64,000 nucleotides of DNA from Clostridium cellulovorans 743B (GTDB lineage: Bacteria; Bacillota; Clostridia; Clostridiales; Clostridiaceae), in contig NC_014393.1 of assembly GCF_000145275.1 (NCBI RefSeq), positions 1,860,001-1,924,000 on the forward strand, written 5' to 3'. Shown piece after piece: positions 52,760-61,218 of the stretch. Both the position numbers and the translations under genes were made by a program. Below the pieces are notes generated by a model, which was not told where the DNA came from, searched no databases, and saw only the letters and a program-made list of their open reading frames with translations. Each line of letters begins with the position of its first letter. Within the stretch, counting starts at the first letter, position 1.

Positions 52760-54464
52760 TAATTACCCAAAGGATCTTTTTACTAGTACAGCTTATTATC
52801 ATTATCTTATTGAATATGTAGGAAATATACAAGAAGAAGTTTCAAAGAAACCAGGGTTTTATGTGAATATAATAAATCCTAGATATGCAGTATTATCTGT
52901 AAAAGCACCAAAGGAGCCTAATATTGAGGACGTTTATTTTAGTGCTACGTCATATGTTAAATCCGCAGAGTTATACACCCTTCAAGAGATTTTACCTATA
53001 TATGCAACGGAAGTTGGTTTTTTGCAATTAGATTTGCCATTGAATTTAACAGGTAATGGTGTTAATGTAGCTATCTTAGATACTGGTGTTGACTATCTAA
53101 GTGAAGAATTCATGAAAGTTAATGGGGAGACCAGAATCCGAGCTTTGTGGGATCAAACAATAGAGAGTGATGAAGAACAACAAGGTATATATGTTCCTTT
53201 TGGAACCTTATATTCAAAGGAAGAAATACAGGGAGCTATTAAGGCAAAAAGAGAGGGGAAAGACCCTTATGAAATAGTACCAAGCAAGGATGAAGTTGGA
53301 CATGGAACAAATATGGCTGGTATTATCGGCGCCACTGGCAAAAATCCAAGGTTAAAAGGTGTTGTTCCACAATGTGATTTTGTAATTGTCAAGCTAGCAG
53401 AAGATGTTTCAAGAAAATCAGAACTTGGCATACAGGTCCCTGTTTTTGATGTTTCCTCTATTTTTGCGGCAATTGATTTTTTAGTTAGATTTGTTGGCAT
53501 CGATTATAAACCAATGGTGATATATTTTCCCCTTGGTACAAATTCTGGAAATCACAAAGGTGTTGGTATTATTGAAGAATTTATAGAGGAAATATCTAAA
53601 AACAGTGGAATCGTCTTAGTTACTGGAGCAGGAAATCAAGGAGCGAAAGGTGAACATACTTCAGGAATAATATCTCAGGTAGGTGAGAAGAAGGTTATTG
53701 AGCTTAACGTATCTCCAGAACAGAAAAGTTTAGTTGTTGAGATTTGGGTTGAACCTCCCAATATAATGTCTCTAGATATAGTATCTCCTTCAGGGGAAAA
53801 AATCGTTGCAATCAGTGCTGCATTTAATGTTACTGAAACCTATTCCTTTCTCTTTGAGAGAACCTTGATAAAGGTTAATTATTTTTTACCCTTTGCAACT
53901 ACTGGAGATGAGTGGATAGTTGTTAGATTTGAAAATTTAACTCAGGGAGTATGGAAGTTTGTTTTAACAGGTAATAGAATTTTGAATGGTAGATTTGATG
54001 TTTGGTTGCCACAGCATGGTATAGTTTTAGGAGATACCAGATTTATTTTATCAGATCCATATGGAACCATTACAAATCCAGGTACCTCAAGATATGCCAT
54101 TACTGTAGCAGCTTATAATCAAAATAATGATAGTATATTAAATTATTCTGGAGTAGCTTTTCAAGATAAATTTATCAATGTAGTGGATATAGCTGCTGGA
54201 GGAGTAAATGCGTTAACTGTGGCACCAGATAATAATATTGCTGTGGTTAATGGAACTAGTGTAGCAGCTGCAATAGTTGCAGGAGCTTGTGCTTTATTAC
54301 TTCAATGGGCAATTGTAGATAGCAATTATCCTTATGTGTATTCAAATACCATTAAAACATATCTTGCAAGAGGAGCTACTAAACGTGCAGGAGATATATA
54401 TCCTAATCCACAATGGGGATATGGAATGTTAAATATTCTTGCTATGTTTCAAAATATATTATGA
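52740..54464 (+). CDS. Csp-type subtilisin-like serine protease, array member 7 (subfamily B)
   Basis: This 574-residue subfamily B protease is the last of the array. Triad residues are Asp114 (ILDTGVDYL), His188 (EVGHGTN) and Ser507 (NGTSVAA), with oxyanion segment GAGNQGAKGEHTSG. ATG 52740 lies 7 bp after GGAGG (52728-52732), inside the end of member 6, so translation is probably coupled. No sleC-like cortex hydrolase gene follows, although in several clostridia csp genes precede sleC. The next gene is a small protein of unknown function. Confidence 0.9.
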   Translation: MERQKNNNYPKDLFTSTAYYHYLIEYVGNIQEEVSKKPGFYVNIINPRYAVLSVKAPKEPNIEDVYFSATSYVKSAELYTLQEILPIYATEVGFLQLDLPLNLTGNGVNVAILDTGVDYLSEEFMKVNGETRIRALWDQTIESDEEQQGIYVPFGTLYSKEEIQGAIKAKREGKDPYEIVPSKDEVGHGTNMAGIIGATGKNPRLKGVVPQCDFVIVKLAEDVSRKSELGIQVPVFDVSSIFAAIDFLVRFVGIDYKPMVIYFPLGTNSGNHKGVGIIEEFIEEISKNSGIVLVTGAGNQGAKGEHTSGIISQVGEKKVIELNVSPEQKSLVVEIWVEPPNIMSLDIVSPSGEKIVAISAAFNVTETYSFLFERTLIKVNYFLPFATTGDEWIVVRFENLTQGVWKFVLTGNRILNGRFDVWLPQHGIVLGDTRFILSDPYGTITNPGTSRYAITVAAYNQNNDSILNYSGVAFQDKFINVVDIAAGGVNALTVAPDNNIAVVNGTSVAAAIVAGACALLLQWAIVDSNYPYVYSNTIKTYLARGATKRAGDIYPNPQWGYGMLNILAMFQNIL

Positions 54465-54577
54465 TTAAATTAGCATAGGCCTTCAAATTTTTGGATTTAT
54501 TGCTATTGATAATATAGGATAAAAGAACTCAAAATTCAAAAAAATAAGATAGAAGTTCTTTTAGAGGAGGATTAGAA

Positions 54578-54742
54578 ATGGCGAAAAAAGGTATGCGCAG
54601 GTACGAAGATGAAGAGGAAAGCCCTCGTAATGATTTACCTCCAGTTCCAGAAATTCAGGGAGTTGCTAAAGCTGGACATAAGAAAGCACATCCTATTATA
54701 GAGAATAGTGTAGATTTTAGACAAAAACAAACTGAAAGATGA
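54578..54742 (+). CDS. small conserved-looking protein, 54 residues
   Basis: This short gene has an excellent ribosome site (AGGAGG 8 bp before the ATG). The product starts MAKKGMRRYEDEEESPRNDL, contains LPPVPEIQG and ends DFRQKQTER. It is highly charged with no membrane segment or cysteine. I recall similar 50-residue proteins with the PPVPEIQG motif in other clostridia, without a known function. It lies between the protease array and a perfect 23-bp palindrome. Confidence 0.72.
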   Translation: MAKKGMRRYEDEEESPRNDLPPVPEIQGVAKAGHKKAHPIIENSVDFRQKQTER

Positions 54743-54760
54743 AAAAATTAATTAGAAAAG

Positions 54761-54811
54761 ATACTCTAATAGGGATATCAAGAGAAATTCTTGATATCCC
54801 TATTAGAGTAT
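54761..54811. terminator. perfect 23-bp palindrome, probable terminator
   Basis: Arms 54761-54783 and 54789-54811 are exact reverse complements (starting ATACTCTAATAGGG) around the loop GAAAT. It follows the small gene by 18 bp. A T-tract is absent on the plus side, so termination would rely on stem strength; mRNA protection is another option. Confidence 0.6.
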
Positions 54812-54840
54812 AGTTAAAAAATATTTCATCTATATATTTT

Positions 54841-54879
54841 TTGTCACGAAATTGTCACATTCATTAGTTATGATATAAT
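54841..54879 (+). promoter_or_regulatory. htrA promoter with TTGTCAC direct repeats
   Basis: TTGTCA (54852-54857) and TATAAT (54874-54879) have a 16-bp spacer. TTGTCAC occurs at 54841 and 54852, 11 bp apart, the spacing typical of OmpR-family regulator half-sites. The second copy doubles as the -35 box. Confidence 0.55.
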
Positions 54880-54912
54880 CAAATAATGCATCAAGAATAA
54901 GGGGTGTACAAA

Positions 54913-56085
54913 ATGTATAGAGAAGATTTTAGCAATGATAATTTAAATGAAAATAAAGATGGTATAGAAAAAGAAAATTCTATTGTAACAACAAAATACA
55001 CAGAGATAAAGCCAAGCAAGACAAAAAAGAAACAGGGAATTGGCAAAGTAATGGCAGGCATTGCAGGGGTATTAGTTCTTTCTCTAATAAGTGGAGGAAT
55101 TGGAGCTGCAGTAACTTATAATATGTCAGCAAGTAGTACGAAGTCTCAAACTACAGAAGCAAACAATTTATATCAAACGCTAAGTAGCACTTCTGATAAG
55201 CCATTGGTAGTTACAGAAGTGGTGAAGAACGCAGAAAATGGTGTTGTGGCAATAACTGCTAAGGTAAAAAGTGCAAGAACAGGAGTTGGGGAAGCAGCTG
55301 GGTCAGGGTTTATTTTTAGTGAAGAAGGTTATATACTTACTAATTATCACGTTATTGCAGGCTCAAATGATATAATTATTCAGTTTAAGGATGGTAATAC
55401 TGCAAACGCTAAAGTTATAAATTTTGATGAAGAATTAGATCTTGCAGTAATTAAAGTGACAGATGATATTTCTATGCCAGCAGTATTAAACCTAGGAAAT
55501 TCATCTTTAGTTGTGACAGGGGAATCTGTAGTGGCTATAGGTAGTCCTCTTGGAAGTGAATTTATAGGATCTGTTACAAGTGGCATTATTAGTTCAGCTC
55601 AAAGACAACTTGAAACTGAAACTGGAGTTCATAACTTTTTACAAACAAATGCAGCTATAAATCCAGGAAATAGCGGTGGACCACTTTTAAATATGAAAGG
55701 TGAAGTAATAGGAATAAATTCAGCAAAAATAACTGGTGGTGTAGAAGGCATTGGTTTTGCTATACCAATAGATACCGCTAAAGAAAAAATTGGTGATTTG
55801 CTTAAGCCAATAGTAACTCTTGGAATTGAACCTAGAGATATAACTGAGGAGATGTCAAAACAATATGACCTTAATGTTGGAGTATATATAGTTAGAGTAT
55901 CTAATGGAAGTGCAGCTCAAGAAGCTGGACTTAGAAATGGAGATATAATAATAAAAGCAGATGGCAAAAAGGTAAAGACTAGTGAAGCCTTAAAAGCTGC
56001 GTTAGATAAACATAAGTCAGGGGACACAATGAAGCTTACTATAATTAGGGACGGTGAAGAAACTACTGTTTCGGTACAGTTATAA
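54913..56085 (+). CDS. htrA: HtrA/DegP-type membrane-anchored serine protease
   Basis: This 390-residue envelope quality-control protease has a cytoplasmic charged N-terminus (1-44), one membrane helix (about 46-69), and a trypsin-like domain with His146 (TNYHVIAG), Asp176 (ELDLAVI) and Ser254 (PGNSGGP). A single PDZ domain follows (about 300-385). It degrades misfolded exported proteins. ATG 54913 is 8 bp after AAGGGG (54899-54904); the GTG at 54904 overlaps that site. It is monocistronic, with a promoter carrying direct repeats that suggests stress control by a two-component system. Confidence 0.93.
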   Translation: MYREDFSNDNLNENKDGIEKENSIVTTKYTEIKPSKTKKKQGIGKVMAGIAGVLVLSLISGGIGAAVTYNMSASSTKSQTTEANNLYQTLSSTSDKPLVVTEVVKNAENGVVAITAKVKSARTGVGEAAGSGFIFSEEGYILTNYHVIAGSNDIIIQFKDGNTANAKVINFDEELDLAVIKVTDDISMPAVLNLGNSSLVVTGESVVAIGSPLGSEFIGSVTSGIISSAQRQLETETGVHNFLQTNAAINPGNSGGPLLNMKGEVIGINSAKITGGVEGIGFAIPIDTAKEKIGDLLKPIVTLGIEPRDITEEMSKQYDLNVGVYIVRVSNGSAAQEAGLRNGDIIIKADGKKVKTSEALKAALDKHKSGDTMKLTIIRDGEETTVSVQL

Positions 56086-56095
56086 ACTGTGATTC

Positions 56096-56124
56096 TTGAC
56101 AATGCATCTGTTTTATGATAATAT
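56096..56124 (+). promoter_or_regulatory. pyr operon promoter
   Basis: TTGACA (56096-56101) and TAATAT (56119-56124) are separated by 17 bp, just after the htrA stop codon. Transcription from about 56131 gives a leader of roughly 220 nt. Confidence 0.75.
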
Positions 56125-56149
56125 TATTTAAAAAGAATCACCTTTAATG

Positions 56150-56245
56150 TTGGTACAGAGAGACCAAAAAGGTATAGTATAATATTGTTATATAATCTAC
56201 GCGTTTACTATGCCTTTCTATAAGTTTAGAAAGGCATTTTTATTT
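56150..56245 (+). promoter_or_regulatory. pyrR-binding leader: PyrR-type transcription attenuator of the pyr operon
   Basis: Three competing structures can be read. The first is an anti-antiterminator hairpin TTGGTACAGAGAGACCAA (56150-56167) with the PyrR-binding loop CAGAGAG. The second is an antiterminator pairing AAAGGTATAGTA (56168-56179) with TACTATGCCTTT (56207-56218). The third is a terminator, ATGCCTTTCTA/TAGAAAGGCAT (56210-56237) followed by TTTTATTT. With UMP, PyrR would stabilise the first hairpin and so permit the terminator. No pyrR gene is in the window. Confidence 0.88.
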
Positions 56246-56311
56246 GGTAACAATATGTATTTAGTTCTTAGGTATACTGATTTTAAAAAAATAGTAAGGT
56301 GACATTACATG

Positions 56312-56343
56312 CCTTTAAAGATAGTCCAGAGAGGCTAAAAAGG
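56312..56343 (+). promoter_or_regulatory. second PyrR-like site at the pyrB ribosome site
   Basis: AGTCCAGAGAGGCT (56323-56336) matches the PyrR consensus ARUCCNGNGAGGYU exactly. A flanking CCTTT (56312-56316) can pair with AAAGG (56339-56343) at the pyrB ribosome site. PyrR binding could thus block translation as well as transcription. Confidence 0.7.
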
Positions 56344-56351
56344 AGGAAAAT

Positions 56352-57317
56352 ATGAAAGAATTAAGACATTTCCTTGAACCAAGGGATTTAAAGTTACAGG
56401 AATACGAAGAATTATTTGAATTAGTAGATAAAATCATGGCAAATCCAAAAGACTATTCTGAAATTGCTAGGGGCAAAATCTTAGCAGCTCTGTTTTTCGA
56501 ACCAAGTACAAGAACTAGATTAAGCTTTGAAAGCGCAATGCTAAAGCTTGGTGGTAGCGTAATTGGTTTTTCAGAAGCATCCTCTTCTTCTACCGCAAAG
56601 GGTGAAAGCATTGAAGATACAACTAGGATGGCAAGCATATATGGTGATATTATTGCTATGCGTCATCCAGAAGCTTACTCACCTTGCAAAGCATCAAAGG
56701 TTTCAACAATCCCAGTGATTAATGCTGGAGATGGAGGACATCAACATCCCACACAAACATTAGCAGATTTAATAACTATAAGAGCAAAATTTAATAGATT
56801 AAATAACTTAAAAATAGGTTTCTGTGGAGATTTAAAGTTTGGAAGAACTGTACATTCTCTTGCACAAGCTTTTAGTGAGTATGAAAACAATAGCTTTGTA
56901 TTCATATCACCAAAGGAACTTAAGATGCCAGATTATGTGAAGCAAGAACTTGAGCAGAAAGATATGCCTTATATTGAGACAGATAACTTAGAAGATGCAA
57001 TAGCAGACTTAGATATAATATATATGACAAGAGTTCAAAAAGAAAGATTTGAAGACGCTGATGAATATGAAAGATTAAAAGATTTTTATATTCTAGACGG
57101 AGAGAAAATGTCAAAGGCTAAGGATGAGTGTATTGTGTTACACCCACTGCCAAGAGTTAATGAAATATCTTGTGAAGTTGATAGTGATCCAAGGGCTTGG
57201 TACTTTAAGCAAGCAGAATACGGGATGTATGGAAGAATGGCTCTAATAATTAAGCTTCTACAGCTAGATTGTGACAAGGTATTAAGGTTAAAGTATTATG
57301 AGCTGGAGGGAGTGTAA
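56352..57317 (+). CDS. pyrB: aspartate carbamoyltransferase catalytic chain
   Basis: PyrB joins aspartate and carbamoyl phosphate in the first committed step of pyrimidine synthesis. The 321-residue protein has FEPSTRTRLSFESA (carbamoyl-phosphate site), HPTQTLADL, GDLKFGRTVHSL and HPLPRVNEI. No regulatory chain gene (pyrI) follows; pyrC starts 2 bp after the stop. The enzyme is therefore probably controlled mainly through expression. AGGAGG lies 6 bp before the ATG and is partly covered by the PyrR-like site. Confidence 0.97.
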   Translation: MKELRHFLEPRDLKLQEYEELFELVDKIMANPKDYSEIARGKILAALFFEPSTRTRLSFESAMLKLGGSVIGFSEASSSSTAKGESIEDTTRMASIYGDIIAMRHPEAYSPCKASKVSTIPVINAGDGGHQHPTQTLADLITIRAKFNRLNNLKIGFCGDLKFGRTVHSLAQAFSEYENNSFVFISPKELKMPDYVKQELEQKDMPYIETDNLEDAIADLDIIYMTRVQKERFEDADEYERLKDFYILDGEKMSKAKDECIVLHPLPRVNEISCEVDSDPRAWYFKQAEYGMYGRMALIIKLLQLDCDKVLRLKYYELEGV

Positions 57318-57319
57318 TA

Positions 57320-58507
57320 ATGGAGCTATTAATAAAAAGTGCCAGAGTAATAGATTGGTCACAGGATTTTATAGGTGACGTTTATATAAATGATGGAAAA
57401 ATATCAGAAATAGGTGCAACTTTAGAAAAAAATTGCAAAACTGTTGATGGTACTGGTTATGTTTTAATGCCAGCTTTTACAGATCTTCATTGCCACTTTA
57501 GAGATCCAGGATTTACTCATAAGGAAGATATTGAAAGTGGTAGCAAGGCAGCAGTGAAAGGTGGATACACCACCGTTAACTTAATGGGAAATACAAAACC
57601 AATTTGTAGCTCTCTTGAGACAGTAGCTTATGTTAAAGAAAAAGCAAAATCAATTGGTTTAATAGATGTAAATCAAGTTATATCAATAACAGAAAATTTT
57701 GATGGAAAAACCACAACACATCTTGAAAAATTAACTGGGGAAATAAAATTTATATCTGATGACGGTGTTGGGGTAGAAGATTCAAAGGTTATGTATGAAG
57801 CTATGGTAAAAGCTAAGGAAATAGGACTTGGGATCATGTCTCATTGTGAGGATAAAAGCATTCTTAGTGTAAGTTCAAGATTAGCAGAAAACATGATGAC
57901 TATAAGAGATATAATTTTATCAAAGTATACAGGCTGTAGATTACACTTAAGCCATGTTAGTACTAAAGAAGCTATAAATTACATAAAGCTTGCCAAAAAA
58001 GAAGGAGTGCCAGTTACTTGCGAGGTAACTCCTCATCATATCGCTCTTACGGGAGAAGGAACTTATAGGGTAAATCCACCTATAAGAGAAGAAGAGGATA
58101 GAGTGGCATTAATACAAGCAATAAAGGATGGTTATGTAGATGCTATTGGAACAGACCATGCACCACATACAAAGGAAGATAAGGCAAATGGATCTCCTGG
58201 ACTTGTTGGAATTGAAACAGCCTTTTCTGTGTGTTACACAAAGCTTGTAAAAGATAAACATATTTCTATTAATAAGCTTAGCGAGATAATGTCTAAGAAT
58301 CCAAGTGAAATACTAAAAGTAAATAAGGGAACCATTACCATTGGTAAAGAAGGGGACCTTGTACTTGTGGATTTAAATAAAGAAATTGAGATAGATGCAA
58401 ACAGCTTTGTTTCAAAAGGAAAAAATACTCCTTTCCATGGAATGAAATTCTTTGGAGAAGTACAAATGACCATTAAGGCTGGTAAAATTGTCTACTCAAA
58501 GCTATAG
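57320..58507 (+). CDS. pyrC: dihydroorotase (class I)
   Basis: PyrC cyclises carbamoyl aspartate to dihydroorotate. The 395-residue amidohydrolase has zinc ligands His57 and His59 (DLHCHFRDPGFTHKED), further metal histidines in MSHCED and LHLSHVS, and the catalytic Asp in IGTDHAPHT. The second gene of the pyr operon, it starts 2 bp after pyrB, whose final codons carry its GGAGGG ribosome site. Confidence 0.96.
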   Translation: MELLIKSARVIDWSQDFIGDVYINDGKISEIGATLEKNCKTVDGTGYVLMPAFTDLHCHFRDPGFTHKEDIESGSKAAVKGGYTTVNLMGNTKPICSSLETVAYVKEKAKSIGLIDVNQVISITENFDGKTTTHLEKLTGEIKFISDDGVGVEDSKVMYEAMVKAKEIGLGIMSHCEDKSILSVSSRLAENMMTIRDIILSKYTGCRLHLSHVSTKEAINYIKLAKKEGVPVTCEVTPHHIALTGEGTYRVNPPIREEEDRVALIQAIKDGYVDAIGTDHAPHTKEDKANGSPGLVGIETAFSVCYTKLVKDKHISINKLSEIMSKNPSEILKVNKGTITIGKEGDLVLVDLNKEIEIDANSFVSKGKNTPFHGMKFFGEVQMTIKAGKIVYSKL

Positions 58508-58557
58508 AAGAGGGCATATCAATTCTAAGATATATTTAAGAAGAAAGAGGGTCCAAA

Positions 58558-59433
58558 ATGATTATAGATAAATTGTATGATGCGGTTAAAGAAAAAGGTA
58601 ATGTTTGTTTAGGATTAGATACAGACCTAGATTATATTCCTCTAGAGTTTAAAAATCAATATGCTGATGATGGTGAAGCAATTCTTCAGTTTAATAAGAA
58701 AATAATTGATGCTACTTTAGATGTAGTTGCAGTTTATAAAGTACAAATAGCTTATTATGAAGCCCTTGGAATCAATGGATTAAAGGCATATAGTGCAACC
58801 TTAAAATATTTAAAGGAAAAAGGTGCTGTAACCATTGCGGACATAAAAAGAGGAGACATAGCAAACACGGCTAAGATGTATGCAAAGGCTCACTTTGAAG
58901 GTGACTTTGAAGCGGATTTTATAACCTTAAGTCCATATATGGGTATGGATACAGTAGAACCTTTTATGAGTTATTTAAAAAGTGGAAATAAAGGTGTATT
59001 CATGCTTGTAAGAACTTCTAATGGAGGTTCTATGGATTTTGAATACCTAGAGACTGCAAAAGGAAATAAGGTTTATGAAGAAGTAGGAGAAAGGTTCCAG
59101 AACCTTGGAGAAAGTGTTCTTGGACAATGCGGATATTCAGCTATAGGAGCAGTAATGGGCTGTACTCATGTAGATGAAGTAGCTAAAATGAGAGAAAAGC
59201 TAAACAAGACCTTCTTTTTAATACCTGGTTATGGTGCTCAAGGTGGAACTGCTAAGGATGTAGCTTTATATCTAAAGAATGGCAACGGTGGAGTAGTTAA
59301 TTCTTCAAGAGGAATCTTATTAGCATATAAAAACAAAGAACATGAAGGCAAGAGTTTTTATGAAGCTGCAAGACTTGAAGCTATAAAAATGAGAGACGAA
59401 ATTTTAAAATATAGCACTGCAAAAGAAAATTAA
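58558..59433 (+). CDS. pyrF: orotidine 5'-phosphate decarboxylase (long type)
   Basis: PyrF decarboxylates OMP to UMP. The 291-residue protein belongs to the longer PyrF type. It has the catalytic segment DIKRGD with Lys97 and Asp100, an N-terminal GLDTDLDYIP, and the phosphate-binding PGYGAQGG late in the sequence. Its position before pyrK, rather than after pyrD, is common in clostridial pyr operons. The ATG has a GAGGG ribosome site within the 50-bp spacer from pyrC. Confidence 0.96.
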   Translation: MIIDKLYDAVKEKGNVCLGLDTDLDYIPLEFKNQYADDGEAILQFNKKIIDATLDVVAVYKVQIAYYEALGINGLKAYSATLKYLKEKGAVTIADIKRGDIANTAKMYAKAHFEGDFEADFITLSPYMGMDTVEPFMSYLKSGNKGVFMLVRTSNGGSMDFEYLETAKGNKVYEEVGERFQNLGESVLGQCGYSAIGAVMGCTHVDEVAKMREKLNKTFFLIPGYGAQGGTAKDVALYLKNGNGGVVNSSRGILLAYKNKEHEGKSFYEAARLEAIKMRDEILKYSTAKEN

Positions 59434-59456
59434 AGCTTTGGGAAAGAGGTAAAGTT

Positions 59457-60191
59457 ATGAAAGAAACGATAGAACAAGTATATGAAAACCTCAAAGTTGC
59501 AGAAGGGGTTTATAAGCTTACTGTAAAGGGAAGCTTCCATGTAAAACCGGGGCAATTTTATATGCTTAAAAAGAAAAATAGCTCTGTGCTTCTTCCAAGA
59601 GCTATAAGTGTGTGTGATGTAGATGATGAAAAAATCACTTTTTTATATCAATTAGTAGGAGAAGGCACGAAGGAACTTACAGCCTTAAGACCAGGAGATT
59701 CAATGCAATTAGTAGGGCCTCTTGGAAATGGTTTTGATGCAAACGAAATAAAGGGTAAGGTTGCTCTAGTAGCTGGTGGTATAGGCTTGGCACCAATGAT
59801 ATATTTATCAAAATCTTTAAGCCATTGTGAAGTTGATCTTTATGCTGGATTTAGAAATGAAAGCTACTACATAGACAAAGTAGGGAAGAACGTAAAGAAT
59901 ATCTATATCTCAACAGAAAGTGGAGCAGAAGGGCATAAAGGATATGTAACAGATATCCTAAAGCCTGAGGAATATGACTTAGTATTATGCTGCGGACCTG
60001 AGATAATGATGTTTAAAACAGCTAAAATGGCAATGGACAAAGGAACAGCTGTTAAAGTATCTATGGAAAATAAGATGGCTTGTGGCGTAGGGGCTTGTCT
60101 AGTGTGCACTTGTAAAACTAAAGATGGTAATAAGCGAACTTGTAAGGATGGACCAGTATTTTCTGGAGAGGAGTTAGAACTAAATGCTTAA
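59457..60191 (+). CDS. pyrK: dihydroorotate dehydrogenase B electron-transfer subunit
   Basis: PyrK passes electrons from PyrD to NAD+ through FAD and a [2Fe-2S] cluster. The 244-residue protein has FAD-binding LLPRAISVCD, NAD-site VAGGIGLAP, and cluster cysteines 209, 214, 217 and 229 (CGVGACLVC ... TCKDGP). Its end overlaps the start of pyrD by 8 bp, matching the obligate PyrD2-PyrK2 complex of anaerobes and lactic bacteria. Confidence 0.96.
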   Translation: MKETIEQVYENLKVAEGVYKLTVKGSFHVKPGQFYMLKKKNSSVLLPRAISVCDVDDEKITFLYQLVGEGTKELTALRPGDSMQLVGPLGNGFDANEIKGKVALVAGGIGLAPMIYLSKSLSHCEVDLYAGFRNESYYIDKVGKNVKNIYISTESGAEGHKGYVTDILKPEEYDLVLCCGPEIMMFKTAKMAMDKGTAVKVSMENKMACGVGACLVCTCKTKDGNKRTCKDGPVFSGEELELNA

Positions 60192-61080
60192 GGTAAATAT
60201 AAACGGAGTAGATTTTAAAAATCCTATAATTATGGCTTCAGGAACCTTTGGGTTTGGAGAAGAATATAAAGAGTTTATGGATTTATCAAAGCTTGGTGGA
60301 ATAAGTTCAAAGGGACTTACTTTAAATAAAAAAGAAGGTAATGATGGACTGAGAATTTATGAAACTCCTAGTGGTATGATGAATAGTGTAGGGCTTCAAA
60401 ATCCTGGTGTACAAGGTTTTATAGAAAAAGAATTACCAAAAATGAAGACTTATGATACTGTAGTTCTTGCAAATCTTGGTGGTGGAACTATTGAAGATTA
60501 TGTAACTGGCGCTGCAATGCTAGATGCTACGGATATAGATATTTTAGAACTAAATATATCTTGTCCTAACGTAAAAGAGGGTGGAATGGCCTTCGGAATT
60601 AAAGCTGATGTTGCAGGTCAGGTAGTAAAGGAAGTAAGAAAAGTAACTTCAAAGCCGTTAATGGTAAAGCTTTCTCCTAATGCCGAGGACATAGTCGATA
60701 TGGCAGTAAAATGTGTAGAAGCAGGAGCAGATTCTTTATCTCTTGTTAATACTTTTAAAGCTATGGCTGTGGACATTAGAACAAGAAAACCTATGTTTAA
60801 AAATATAACAGCAGGACTTTCGGGACCAGCTATAAAACCTATAGCGTTAAGAATGGTTTATGAGGTGTGTAGAGCTGTTGAGGTACCAGTTGTAGGTATG
60901 GGTGGAATAGTTTCAGCACAAGATGCTTTAGAGTTCATAATGTGTGGAGCAAAAGCAGTGCAAATAGGAACAGGAAACTTTATAAAACCGACTTTAGCAT
61001 TAGATGTAATTGCTGGTATAGAGGAATATCTAAAAGAAAATGGCATTAAAGATATAAGTGAAATCACAGGAATAATATAG
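60184..61080 (+). CDS. pyrD: dihydroorotate dehydrogenase B catalytic subunit
   Basis: PyrD oxidises dihydroorotate to orotate with FMN. The 298-residue class 1B enzyme has catalytic Cys127 (LNISCPNVK), MVKLSPN, and the FMN-phosphate loop MGGIVSAQDALEF with GTGNF. It forms the NAD-linked complex with PyrK. The start ATG lies within the last codons of pyrK after GGAGAGGAG. Confidence 0.96.
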   Translation: MLKVNINGVDFKNPIIMASGTFGFGEEYKEFMDLSKLGGISSKGLTLNKKEGNDGLRIYETPSGMMNSVGLQNPGVQGFIEKELPKMKTYDTVVLANLGGGTIEDYVTGAAMLDATDIDILELNISCPNVKEGGMAFGIKADVAGQVVKEVRKVTSKPLMVKLSPNAEDIVDMAVKCVEAGADSLSLVNTFKAMAVDIRTRKPMFKNITAGLSGPAIKPIALRMVYEVCRAVEVPVVGMGGIVSAQDALEFIMCGAKAVQIGTGNFIKPTLALDVIAGIEEYLKENGIKDISEITGII

Positions 61081-61218
61081 TTGAACAGATGCATAGAAGA
61101 GATGACTTTTGAAGTCAATTTATTTATTCTATGAAGAACGAAGGGTTAAGACCTAATGTTTAAGTAGCACAGTGCAAATAAACATATAAATAATAAAAGG
61201 TGCGGAGGTATATTTAAA

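Noticed and set aside
41688..54464. Possible CRISPR-like or simple sequence repeat explanation for the repetitive protease region.
   Set aside because: The repetition is at the level of whole diverged genes, with intact frames and individual ribosome sites, not short direct repeats.
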